From Rhodobacter sp. (lineage in GTDB: Bacteria; Pseudomonadota; Alphaproteobacteria; Rhodobacterales; Rhodobacteraceae), in assembly GCA_020250175.1 (NCBI GenBank), contig JADCEN010000009.1:1-64000 (forward strand): a stretch of DNA of 64,000 bases. The letters run 5' to 3'. Under the pieces are notes generated by a model. That model worked only from the letters and a program-made list of their open reading frames with translations. It ran no database searches and was not told the DNA's origin. Below, one piece after another: positions 8,139 through 16,144 of this stretch. The position numbers and the translations under genes are program-made. Each line of letters begins with the position of its first letter. Positions within the stretch are counted from its first letter, which is position 1.

Positions 8139-8618
8139 ATGACGCAGATCCCCGCTGAACCGCTGACCGCCACCGCCTTCGCCCCCTTCGGCGATGTGCT
8201 GGACGCCCGCGGCACACCGGACCGGATGATCAACGCGGGCCTCTGCGCGCGCTATCATGACCGCGCCCGGATCGACATTGCCGGTGGCCGGGCGGGGCTT
8301 TCGGTATTCGACGCCGTGGCCCGGTCGCTGCCCTACGCCTTTGATCTGGTCGAACGCCACCCGCTGGGATCGCAGGCCTTTGTGCCGATGACCGAGGCCC
8401 CGTTCCTTGTGATCGTCGCCCCCGACGAACAGGGCACCCCCGGCACGCCCCGCGCCTTCCTGACCAATGGCGCGCAGGGGATCAACCTGCACCGGGGCAC
8501 CTGGCATGGCGTTCTGACCCCGTTGCGGGCCCCCGGCCTTTTTGCCGTGCTGGACCGCATCGGCGCGGGCCCGAACCTGCAGGAATACCGCTATGCGCAG
8601 CCCTGGACGGTGGGGTGA
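8139..8618 (+). CDS. allA: Ureidoglycolate lyase
   Basis: 159 residues, close to the usual 160-170. Cleaves (S)-ureidoglycolate to glyoxylate and urea, the last step here. Family blocks are visible: TATAFAPFGDVLD, AGLSVFDA, VERHPLGSQAFVPM, FLVIVAP and NLHRGTWHGVLTPL. ATG 8139 begins MTQIPAEPL. Unlike the other junctions in the operon it is 106 nt from allE, separated by a hairpin repeat that could lower its expression. Convergent with the GAPDH fragment 12 nt downstream. Confidence 0.92.
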   Translation: MTQIPAEPLTATAFAPFGDVLDARGTPDRMINAGLCARYHDRARIDIAGGRAGLSVFDAVARSLPYAFDLVERHPLGSQAFVPMTEAPFLVIVAPDEQGTPGTPRAFLTNGAQGINLHRGTWHGVLTPLRAPGLFAVLDRIGAGPNLQEYRYAQPWTVG

Positions 8619-8630
8619 CCCCGTCCGCAG

Positions 8631-9268
8631 TCAGCCCATCAGCCGCGCCACATCCAGCATGCGGTTGGAAAACACCCATTCATTGTCATAGAAGCCGAAG
8701 ACCCGCAGCATCCCCTGCGGTGTGACCCGGGTTTGCGGCAGGGCCATGACGATGCTTTCAGGCCGCGCCCGCAGGTCGCTGGACACCAGCGGGCGGTCCG
8801 TTGCGCCGATCACCCCGCCCGCGCCCGACAGCAGGTTGTTCACGCGCGTCACCGACACAGGCTGCTCTGTCATCACGCAAAGATCAACGGCGGAAACCGA
8901 CGCCACCGGCACCCGCACCGCCGAGCCTTCGATCCGCCCCGCGATCTGCGGCAGCACGGTATCCAGCAGGCGCTGCGCCGAGTTAGTGGTAGGCACCATC
9001 GACAGGGCCGCCGCCCGGCTGCGTGCGAAATCCGCCGCCGGGGCATCCACCGTGGGCTGGCTGCCGGTGTAGCAGTGGATTGTCACCACCGACCCGGTGA
9101 TGATGCAGAAGGTCTCGTGCAGCAGCCGTGCCAAAGGGGCCAGCGCATTGGTGGTGCAAGAGGCGTTCGACACGATCCGGTGCGTGCCAAGCTGCGCCTC
9201 GTTTGCGCCCAGCACCACCGTCACACCTCCCGCCGCCGAGGGGCCGGAGACCAGCACGCGGCGGGCGC
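8631..9268 (-). pseudogene. gap: Glyceraldehyde-3-phosphate dehydrogenase, N-terminal NAD domain lost
   Basis: About 211 residues of GAPDH from ARRVLVSGPS to the natural C-terminus (FYDNEWVFSNRM). The catalytic Cys motif SNASCTTN and a His in VVTIHCYTGS are present, but about 115 N-terminal residues forming the NAD-binding Rossmann half are missing. The homology starts abruptly at about 9268, where a GFA-family fragment in another frame ends. The open frame continues upstream to 9995 only as antisense to smc. No start codon or RBS is evident at the junction. The C-terminal part is undamaged, so the event looks fairly recent. Confidence 0.8.
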
Positions 9269-9274
9269 TGCTGC

Positions 9275-9514
9275 GCTGCGATAGGCCATCTGGGTGCCGC
9301 AGCGGCTGCAAAAGCGCCGCTCTCCCGCAGGCGATGACCGGAACAGCGCCGGTTTCGCTGCGGTCCATCGCCAGAACCCGTCTGCAATTGCAAAGAAAGA
9401 GGTGAAGCCGGACGCCGTGGCACCCCGGCAGCTCTCGCAATGGCACTGCATCTGCCACAGGGGTGCTGCCTTGGCGCGGCAGGCAATGCGGCCGCACAGA
9501 CAGCGCCCTTCCAC
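9275..9514 (-). pseudogene. GFA/CENP-V-family zinc protein, C-terminally truncated
   Basis: GTG 9514 (AGAGGG 8-9 nt upstream) begins VEGRCLCGRIACRAK and continues with QCHCESCRG, FTSFFAI and RFCSRCGTQMAYRS, the Mss4-like zinc fold of glutathione-dependent formaldehyde-activating (GFA) family proteins. The two zinc-binding CxC/CxxC sets are present. About 80 residues in, the sequence switches out of frame into GAPDH coding DNA at about 9270-9277, so the C-terminal part is missing and would be replaced by about 17 unrelated residues. Most likely a deletion joined two formerly separate genes. Confidence 0.7.
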
Positions 9515-9708
9515 GAAAGCAGCCCTCTTGATCCTTGCCTTTCCCGGTATCCGGACATGCCGGGGTGCAGCGGTCAAGCCCGGTATTCGGACCATATCTT
9601 GAGGAGTCGACGCTTGGGTGGGCCATATGCAGGGCGTCTTGGTTGACTCGCCGCCCGCAGGGCGCGACCATGCCATGCCACGGGGGAATCAACGGAACAG
9701 GCGGCGCA

Positions 9709-12700
9709 GTGCGCTTTTCGCGACTTCGGCTCAATGGGTTCAAAAGCTTCGTCGACCCCACGGATTTGGTGATCCACGAGGGGCTGACAGGCGTGGTCGG
9801 CCCCAATGGCTGCGGCAAGTCGAACCTGCTTGAGGCGCTGCGCTGGGTCATGGGCGAAAACCGGCCCACGGCAATGCGCGGCGGCGGCATGGAGGACGTG
9901 ATCTTTGCCGGTGCCGCCACGCGGGGCGCGCGCAATTTCGCCGAAGTGTCGATCATCATCGACAATGCCGATCGTCTGGCCCCGTCCGGCTTCAACGATC
10001 AGGATCAGATCGAGATTGTCCGGCGGATCACGCGCGATGCCGGATCGGCCTACAAGGCCAATACCAGGGATGTGCGGGCGCGGGACGTGCAGATGCTGTT
10101 CGCCGATGCCTCGACCGGCGCACAATCGCCCGCGCTGGTGCGGCAGGGCCAGATTTCCGAACTGATCAACGCCAAGCCGAAGAACCGCCGCCGCATTCTG
10201 GAAGAGGCGGCGGGGATTTCCGGCCTGTATCAGCGCCGACACGAGGCCGAGCTGCGGCTGCAGGCAACCGAGACGAACCTGACCCGCGTCGATGACGTGA
10301 TCGAGGCGCTGGCCCAGCAGCTTGTCACCCTGGCGCGCCAGGCCCGCCAGGCCGCCCGCTACCGCGAGATTGGCGAGGAATTGCGCCGCGCCGAAGGGAT
10401 GCTGCTGTTCCGCCGCTGGCGCGAGGCCGATGAGGCGCGGGTCCTGGCAGAGACAGACCTGCGCGCGCGCATCCTGACAGCCTCGCAGGCAGAGGCCGCC
10501 GCCCGCGCTGCCGCCAAACTGCGCGGTCTTGCCGAAGACGCGCTGCCCGCACGGCGCGAGGAAGAGGCGATTGCCTCGGCCGTGCTGCAGCGCCTGACGG
10601 TGCAGCGCGACCAGCTTGCCGAGCAGGAAGCGCAGGCCACACAGCGGATTGCGACCCTGCGCGGGCGGATCGATCAGCTTGGCCGCGATATGGAACGTGA
10701 GGCCGGGCTGAACCGCGACGCCGTCGATACGATCGCCCGGCTGGACTGGGAGCAGGCCCAGATCGGCAAGGCGCAGGACGGCCATGACGGGCGGCTTGCC
10801 GAAGCGTCCGGGCTGGCCAGAGAGGCGGCTGCGAGTCTGTCAGAGCGGGAAGCCGCGCTGGCCGAAGCGACCGAAGACGTGGCGCGTCTTGCCGCCCGGC
10901 ACCAGTCCGTCCAGCGGCTGTTGGCCGACAATCGCACGACCGTGCAAAAGGCGGAAACCGAAGCCGGCCGGTCACGTGCGGCAGTGATTTCGGCAAGCGG
11001 GGCGCTGGCCGCAGCAGAAACGGCCTTCGATGCTGCGGAAGCCGCGCAGGCTGATGCCGTGGCACTTGCCGCCGAAACCGAAGCGGCACTGGACGCCGCC
11101 GAAGAGGCCCGAAGCGAAGCCCAGCGGCGCGAGGCCGAAGCGCGCGCGGCCCGGTCCGAGGCCGAGGGCGAGGCCAACGCCCTGCGCGCCGAAGTTGCCG
11201 CCCTTGCCCGCATGGTGGACCGCGAAACGCAGGCAGGCGCGCAGCTGCTTGACCGGGTGACGGTGACGCCCGGCTACGAAAAGGCGCTGGGGGCCGCCCT
11301 TGCCGATGATCTGCGCGCCCCCGAAGTGGACCATGCGGCACGGTCGGGCTGGGCCGTTCTGCCCGACTTTGACGATCCGCAGCCCTTGCCCGAGGGGGCC
11401 GTCCCGCTGTCGCAGCAGGTGAATGTGCCGGCGGTGCTGCGGCGGCGCATCAGCCAGATCGGTTTGGTCGGGCGCGGGGCCGGCGCAGCGCTTCAGCCGC
11501 GCCTGCGGCCCGGCCAGCGCCTGGTCAGCCTTGAAGGCGATCTCTGGCGCTGGGACGGGTTTCGCGCCGCATCGGAAGATGCCCCGTCGGCCGCCGCCCT
11601 GCGCCTGCAGCAGCTGAACCGGCTGGTTGCGCTGAAGCGCGATCTTGAAGATGTGGCGGCCCGCGCCGAAGGGGCGCGTCAGGCGCATGAGGCGCTGCAC
11701 CGGCGTCTGGCCGATCTGGCGCGGGCCGACCAGATGGCGCGCGACGCCCGCCGCGCCGCCGATCAGCGGGTGACCGAAGCCAGCCGTGCCCTGGCCCGGG
11801 CCGAGGCGGACCGGTCGATTGCCGCAGGCAAGCTGGACGCGGCCGGTCTGGCCGTGGCCCGCTTTGATGACGAGGCCAGCCTTGCCCGCGCGGCCGTGCG
11901 CGAGGCAGAGGCGGCAGCGGCGGCCCTGCCCGATCTTGCCACGGCCCGCAGCGCGGTCGAACAGGTGCGCACCGCCGTGGACGCCGCCCGCATCGCCATG
12001 ATGACCCGCCGGTCGATGCAGGATGAATTGCGCCGCGAAGGCGAGGCCCGCGTGCGGCGCCGGCAGGAGATTGCCAGGGAAGTCTCTGGCTGGAAGCACC
12101 GGCTGGAAACGGCGGAAAAGCGCGGCACGGAACTGGCCGAGCGCCGCGCCGAGACCGAAGAGGCCCTGTCCGAGGCCATGGCGGCCCCCGCGGACATCGC
12201 GATCCGGCGCGATGCGTTGTCCGGGGCGATTGACCGGGCCGAGGCACGCCGCCGCGCCGGCGCGGATGCCCTTGCCCTTGCCGAAGCCGCCCTGCGGGCG
12301 GCGCAGACCGCCGAGCGCGATGCCGAACGCAGCGGCAGCGAAGCACGCGAGTCGCGTGCGCGCGCCGAGGCCCGCCTTGATGCGGCGCGGGGCACGGCCG
12401 ATTTTGCCGCCGAACGCATCCGCGAGGAAACCGGGGCCTCGCCCGCCGGACTGCTGGAGAGGCTGAAGGCAGACCCAGGTGCGATGCCCGATGCCGCGGG
12501 CCTTGAGGCGGATGTGAACCGGCTGAAACGCCAGCGCGACGCGCTGGGGGCTGTGAACCTGCGGGCCGAAGAGGATGCAAAAGGCGTGCAGGCCGAACAT
12601 GACACGCTGAAGGCCGAGAAGGACGATCTGGAAGAGGCGATCAAGCGGCTGCGCTCGGGCATCGCCGGGTTGAACCGCGAAGGGCGCGAACGGCTGTTGA

Positions 12701-13164
12701 CCGCCTTCGAACAGGTGAACGCCAATTTTGCCACCCTGTTCACCCATCTGTTCGGCGGGGGCGAGGCGCGGCTGGTTCTGGTGGAAAGCGACGATCCGCT
12801 GGAGGCGGGCCTTGAGATCATGTGCCAGCCGCCGGGCAAGAAACTGGCCACCCTGTCGCTTTTGTCGGGGGGCGAACAGACGCTGACGGCGCTGGCGCTG
12901 ATCTTTGGCGTGTTCCTGGCCAACCCCGCGCCGATCTGTGTGCTGGACGAGGTGGACGCCCCGCTGGACGACGCGAACGTCACCCGCTTCTGCGATCTGC
13001 TGGATGAAATGACGCGCCGCACCGAAACGCGGTTCCTGATCATCACCCACCACGCCGTCACCATGGCACGGATGGACCGGCTCTTTGGGGTGACGATGGT
13101 GGAACAGGGTGTCAGCCAGCTGGTCAGCGTTGACCTGAAAAAGGCCGAAGCGCTGGTGGCGTGA
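9709..13164 (+). CDS. smc: Chromosome segregation protein SMC
   Basis: 1151 residues. Forms the condensin ring that compacts and segregates the chromosome. Walker A GPNGCGKSN is at residues 31-39, long Ala/Arg/Glu-rich coiled coils lie on both sides of a hinge at about 510-640, and the ABC signature LSLLSGGEQ (about 1049) and Walker B ICVLDEVDAPLDD (about 1076) close the chain. The start chosen is GTG 9709, because the family begins (M/V)RFSRLRLNGFKSFVDP; an upstream in-frame extension to 9535 overlaps the GFA remnant and is not conserved. The RBS is weak (GGAACAGG). The neighbouring rearrangement scar upstream may have changed its promoter. Confidence 0.95.
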   Translation: MRFSRLRLNGFKSFVDPTDLVIHEGLTGVVGPNGCGKSNLLEALRWVMGENRPTAMRGGGMEDVIFAGAATRGARNFAEVSIIIDNADRLAPSGFNDQDQIEIVRRITRDAGSAYKANTRDVRARDVQMLFADASTGAQSPALVRQGQISELINAKPKNRRRILEEAAGISGLYQRRHEAELRLQATETNLTRVDDVIEALAQQLVTLARQARQAARYREIGEELRRAEGMLLFRRWREADEARVLAETDLRARILTASQAEAAARAAAKLRGLAEDALPARREEEAIASAVLQRLTVQRDQLAEQEAQATQRIATLRGRIDQLGRDMEREAGLNRDAVDTIARLDWEQAQIGKAQDGHDGRLAEASGLAREAAASLSEREAALAEATEDVARLAARHQSVQRLLADNRTTVQKAETEAGRSRAAVISASGALAAAETAFDAAEAAQADAVALAAETEAALDAAEEARSEAQRREAEARAARSEAEGEANALRAEVAALARMVDRETQAGAQLLDRVTVTPGYEKALGAALADDLRAPEVDHAARSGWAVLPDFDDPQPLPEGAVPLSQQVNVPAVLRRRISQIGLVGRGAGAALQPRLRPGQRLVSLEGDLWRWDGFRAASEDAPSAAALRLQQLNRLVALKRDLEDVAARAEGARQAHEALHRRLADLARADQMARDARRAADQRVTEASRALARAEADRSIAAGKLDAAGLAVARFDDEASLARAAVREAEAAAAALPDLATARSAVEQVRTAVDAARIAMMTRRSMQDELRREGEARVRRRQEIAREVSGWKHRLETAEKRGTELAERRAETEEALSEAMAAPADIAIRRDALSGAIDRAEARRRAGADALALAEAALRAAQTAERDAERSGSEARESRARAEARLDAARGTADFAAERIREETGASPAGLLERLKADPGAMPDAAGLEADVNRLKRQRDALGAVNLRAEEDAKGVQAEHDTLKAEKDDLEEAIKRLRSGIAGLNREGRERLLTAFEQVNANFATLFTHLFGGGEARLVLVESDDPLEAGLEIMCQPPGKKLATLSLLSGGEQTLTALALIFGVFLANPAPICVLDEVDAPLDDANVTRFCDLLDEMTRRTETRFLIITHHAVTMARMDRLFGVTMVEQGVSQLVSVDLKKAEALVA

Positions 13165-13236
13165 CCCCCCCCTTACGGTTTGTTAACCATGCCTGCTTAC
13201 CCCTGACCCCGTTGCGATCCCTCGCAACGAAAGGAG

Positions 13237-13335
13237 GTGAGTATCCTGAGAGAGGTAAGCTATCGAAGATGGATGGTGATCATCGCAGCCGCGATGCTTG
13301 TCATTTCCATCATCCGCCTTCTGATCGGGGCGTAA
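13237..13335 (+). CDS. Hydrophobic micropeptide, possible type I toxin-like peptide
   Basis: A 32-codon frame from GTG 13237, or 20 residues from ATG 13273, ending TAA 13333. The ATG form is almost entirely Ile/Val/Leu/Ala/Met (MVIIAAAMLVISII, then RLLIGA), a single membrane helix. AAAGGAGGTGA, an almost perfect extended Shine-Dalgarno, is at 13230-13240; it overlaps the GTG and stands 8 nt before an in-frame CTG (13246), so the true start is uncertain. A strong terminator follows 18 nt after the stop, making a self-contained transcription unit. It resembles Ibs/Fst-like toxic peptides in size and composition only; a leader peptide is the alternative, but no gene follows on this strand. Confidence 0.4.
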   Translation: MSILREVSYRRWMVIIAAAMLVISIIRLLIGA

Positions 13336-13352
13336 GTCCCGAAACGAAGGGG

Positions 13353-13386
13353 ACCCTGCGGAGTAGCACCTCCGCAGGGTCTTTTG
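13353..13386 (+). terminator. Rho-independent terminator
   Basis: ACCCTGCGGAG (13353-13363) pairs perfectly with CTCCGCAGGGT (13370-13380) around a 6-nt loop and is followed by CTTTTGTT. An 11-bp GC-rich stem plus U tract is a textbook terminator for the micropeptide transcript, or for smc read-through. Confidence 0.85.
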
Positions 13387-13389
13387 TTG

Positions 13390-13442
13390 GTGAGTTCTGA
13401 GAGAGTCAGCTATCGATGCGCAGAATGATGGGAATTGTTTAA
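13390..13442 (+). repeat. Degenerate duplicate of the micropeptide 5' region
   Basis: GTGAGTTCTGAGAGAGTCAG (13390-13409) and CTATCGATGCG repeat, with small indels, the sequence at 13237-13270 (GTGAGTATCCTGAGAGAGGT, CTATCGAAGATGG). The copy ends in a very short frame (ATG 13416 to TAA 13442, 8 codons, MRRMMGIV) and lacks the hydrophobic helix and terminator. It begins just past the first unit's terminator. The rest of the 13165-13475 gap holds nothing else I recognise. Confidence 0.5.
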
Positions 13443-13475
13443 CGAAAAGTAAAGCCACCCGTTGGGCGGTATCGG

Positions 13476-14042
13476 CTACCGCAGGATGGAAAGACGGTCT
13501 CCGACTGCAACCTCGCCGTCCTGTTCAACGGCGCAGAGAAGGCCGCGCAGCCGCAGGCCGGCATGTGCGGGATCGATGACCCATTGCATTGCCGGCGCAC
13601 CGAATCGCACTTTCCATTTCGCGCAGCCGTCGTTGGGCACATCCGACACCCGCAGCACCGCCGTGCCCGCGCGCAGCAAGGTCCCGGTCGGCAGGTTCGC
13701 CGCCGACAGATCAAGGTCGGCGGCAATCGTGTCACCGGGATGTGTCAGGCATGGGTCGCGCCAGACCAGATCCAGCACGCGCGCGGGCATGATGGCCACC
13801 TGAATGCGCGGATCGGGTGTTCCGTCTGCCTGGCGCAGCCAGGCCTGTGTCAGCCAGCGGTCGCCGGGCACGCCTTCGGCGCGGGTGAGGTGCAGGGACT
13901 GCGGGAACTGCCGCTGGTTCGGGGCGGGGCGGAAACACAGGCAGGTGATGCGCCCGGCATCGCGCGGGGCCGCCAGCACATGCGGCAGCGCTCGGGCCAG
14001 ATCTTCCGCCGTCAGGGGATGCCGCGCGTCGGGCTGGGTCAT
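13476..14042 (-). CDS. MOSC domain protein
   Basis: 188 residues covering a MOSC beta-barrel (molybdenum cofactor sulfurase C-terminal-like domain): HLTRAEGVPGDRW, RQVAIMPARVLDLV-type core, GDTIAADLDLS, LPTGTLLRAG and NDGCAKWKVRFG with the Cys often conserved in this fold. MOSC proteins bind sulfur or molybdenum cofactor intermediates; the substrate is unknown here. Start ATG 14042 overlaps the stop of the upstream transglycosylase gene (TGATG), indicating one operon. No Fe-S or N-terminal MOSC_N domain is present. Confidence 0.8.
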   Translation of the reverse strand: MTQPDARHPLTAEDLARALPHVLAAPRDAGRITCLCFRPAPNQRQFPQSLHLTRAEGVPGDRWLTQAWLRQADGTPDPRIQVAIMPARVLDLVWRDPCLTHPGDTIAADLDLSAANLPTGTLLRAGTAVLRVSDVPNDGCAKWKVRFGAPAMQWVIDPAHAGLRLRGLLCAVEQDGEVAVGDRLSILR

Positions 14043-15211
14043 CACAGCGCCGCCATCAGGTCAGGCGTGGGCCAGGCATCCGCCGGCAGACCCAGTCGCT
14101 GCTGTTCCTTCTGCACCGCCGCGCGGGTCAACTGCCCCAGAATGCCGTCGATCTTGCCAACGTCATGGCCGCGCGCCGCCAGCTTTTCTTGCAGCCGCTG
14201 CATCTCTTTGCCCGACAGCCCCGGCCCCGGATCACCTGCCGCATAGGGCGGGGCACCTTCCAGCCGGGTGGCGAAATAGGCGGCGGTCGTCACATAGACC
14301 ATGCTCTTGTTCCAGCTGAACAGGACCGAAAGATTTGGAAAGGCCAGAAAGGCAGGCCCGCCCCGCCCCTGTGGCAGCAGCACCGAGGCGGGCAGGCTGC
14401 CCGCAGGCAGCGATCCATCGCGCGGGGCCGCCCCCAGGCGCGCCCAGTCGGCCACGCTCAGCCTCTTGTCCAGCCCGGTCAACGCCCAGTCGAAATCATC
14501 CGGCAGGGTCACCTCCTGCAGCCAGGGCTGGCCTGGTGCCCAGCCCAGCGCCGCCAGCTTGCGCGCCGCCGACAGCAGCGCATCGGGGGCCGAGGTTTTC
14601 AGCGTGATCCTGCCGTCGCCGTCGCCGTCCATCCCATCGGCAATGATGTCTGCGGGCAGCATCTGCACCATGCCAATCTCGCCTGCCCAGGCCCCGGTGG
14701 TCTTGGCGGGGTTGATCATGCCACGCTCATACAGCGTCAGGGCAGCCAGGATCTGCGGCTGGAACAGTTCCGGCCTGCGGCAATCATGGCCCAGCGTGAC
14801 CAGGGCGTTCACCGTGTTGAAATCGCCCTGCACCTGCCCGAAATCGGTCTCGAAGGCCCAGAAGGCAAGAAGGATGCCGCGCGGCACGCCATAATCGCTC
14901 ATTGCCGCATCGAAGACCGCGTCATATTCCTTGCCCTTGGCCAGCCCCGTCTGCAGGCGGCTTTTGCTGATCAGCGCCTGCGAGAACTCTAGAAACGGCT
15001 TTTGGAACACCGACTGTGACCGGTCCGCCTTCAGCACCCTGGGGTCTTGGCGGACCGAGGCGAAAAAGGCATCAATCCGGTCTTGCGGGTGCCCCTGCGC
15101 CGCCGCCTCTGCCTTCATGGCCACGACAAACTCTCCAAAGTCACCGCCGCAGGGGGCCGAAACTGCGGGGCTGGCAAGGGTGCAGATCAGCACCAGGGCG
15201 GCAAGACGCAT
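14042..15211 (-). CDS. MltB-type lytic murein transglycosylase with peptidoglycan-binding domain
   Basis: 389 residues, exported: signal peptide about 1-19 (MRLAALVLICTLASPAVSA). The SLT_2/MltB catalytic domain (about 25-310) includes the FE(T)xxG catalytic motif in LLAFWAFETDFGQVQGDFNT and GEIGMVQMLPADI. A C-terminal PG_binding_1 domain (about 330-385, LQEKLAARGHDVGKIDGILG) follows. Cleaves glycan strands to 1,6-anhydro ends in the periplasm during wall turnover. There is no lipobox, so it is soluble periplasmic rather than an outer-membrane lipoprotein like E. coli MltB. First gene of a pair with the MOSC protein. Confidence 0.9.
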   Translation of the reverse strand: MRLAALVLICTLASPAVSAPCGGDFGEFVVAMKAEAAAQGHPQDRIDAFFASVRQDPRVLKADRSQSVFQKPFLEFSQALISKSRLQTGLAKGKEYDAVFDAAMSDYGVPRGILLAFWAFETDFGQVQGDFNTVNALVTLGHDCRRPELFQPQILAALTLYERGMINPAKTTGAWAGEIGMVQMLPADIIADGMDGDGDGRITLKTSAPDALLSAARKLAALGWAPGQPWLQEVTLPDDFDWALTGLDKRLSVADWARLGAAPRDGSLPAGSLPASVLLPQGRGGPAFLAFPNLSVLFSWNKSMVYVTTAAYFATRLEGAPPYAAGDPGPGLSGKEMQRLQEKLAARGHDVGKIDGILGQLTRAAVQKEQQRLGLPADAWPTPDLMAAL

Positions 15212-15235
15212 CGGAAACTCCTTGGCAAAGACAGG

Positions 15236-16144
15236 TCAGACAAGCGCAATCAGACAGGCAAGCCCCAGCAGGCCCGCCCAGGCCCGCCACAGCGCGGAAC
15301 AGGCGGCATCGATCTGATCCGGGCCGGGGTTGGCGCGGCCTTCGGGCCAGACCCAGGGAAAGTCGGTCATCACCCCGTTGTAGCTGCGCGGCCCCGACAG
15401 CGCGACATTCAGCACCACCGCCATCGCCGCCTCGGGCCAGCCCGCATTGGGCGACCGGTGCAGCGGCCCGTCGCGCAGGACCGGGGCCGGATCGAAGCGC
15501 CCGTGGCTCAGCAGGATCAGCGCCGCCGTCAGACGCGCCGGAACCCAGTTCAGCAGATCGTCGAACCGCGCCGCGGCCCAGCCGAACTGTTCATGCCGGG
15601 GCGTGCGGTGGCCGATCATGCTGTCGGCGGTGTTGGTGATCTTGTAGATCATCAGTCCGGGCAGGCCGAAGACCAGAAAGGCAAGCGCCGGGGCCACCAC
15701 CCCGTCGCTGAGGTTTTCGGCCGCACTTTCAATGGCCGCGCGGGCCACCCCCGCCTCGTCCAGTGCTGTCGTGTCGCGCCCGACGATGCGCGCCACCATG
15801 CGCCGCCCGTCGGCCAGCGACAGGCGCAGCGCATCGGCCACGGCCTGCACATGGTCCACCAGACTGCGCTGCGCCAGAATGATCGCGGCGACCAGAACCT
15901 CCAGCAGGCCGCCGTCGGGAAGGGCCGCGATCACGGCCCCCGTCAGCCCCGCCCCGACCACCAGCACCAAAAGCGCAAGCACGCCCTTTGCCTTGCGGTT
16001 CTCGCCCCTGTTCAGCCTGGTATCCAGCCAACCCACGGCACGGCCCATGATCACTGCGGGGTGCGGCAGGCGGGACCAAAGCCAGTGCGGCTCGCCGAAG
16101 GCCGCATCCAGAAGCAGGGCCGGAACCAGCAGGGCGGCACTCAT
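15236..16144 (-). CDS. cbiB: Adenosylcobinamide-phosphate synthase CbiB/CobD
   Basis: 302 residues, integral membrane. Attaches (R)-1-amino-2-propanol (or its phosphate) to adenosylcobyric acid in cobalamin synthesis. Recognised by LDAAFGEPHWLWSRLPHPAVIMGR, the ESAAENLSDGVVAP block and YKITNTADSMIGH...FGWAAARFDDLLNWVPAR, the family hallmarks, plus several hydrophobic segments. Start ATG 16144 overlaps the cobC stop by 4 nt; the two proteins make and use the aminopropanol moiety, so coupling is expected. Confidence 0.93.
   Translation of the reverse strand: MSAALLVPALLLDAAFGEPHWLWSRLPHPAVIMGRAVGWLDTRLNRGENRKAKGVLALLVLVVGAGLTGAVIAALPDGGLLEVLVAAIILAQRSLVDHVQAVADALRLSLADGRRMVARIVGRDTTALDEAGVARAAIESAAENLSDGVVAPALAFLVFGLPGLMIYKITNTADSMIGHRTPRHEQFGWAAARFDDLLNWVPARLTAALILLSHGRFDPAPVLRDGPLHRSPNAGWPEAAMAVVLNVALSGPRSYNGVMTDFPWVWPEGRANPGPDQIDAACSALWRAWAGLLGLACLIALV

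Noticed and set aside
10972-13053. 693-codon minus-strand open frame across smc
   Set aside because: Exact shadow of the smc coiled-coil region; the plus-strand protein is unmistakable.
13237-13386. Branched-chain amino-acid attenuator (Ile/Val/Leu-rich leader plus terminator)
   Set aside because: No biosynthetic gene follows on the plus strand; the next gene is a MOSC protein on the opposite strand.
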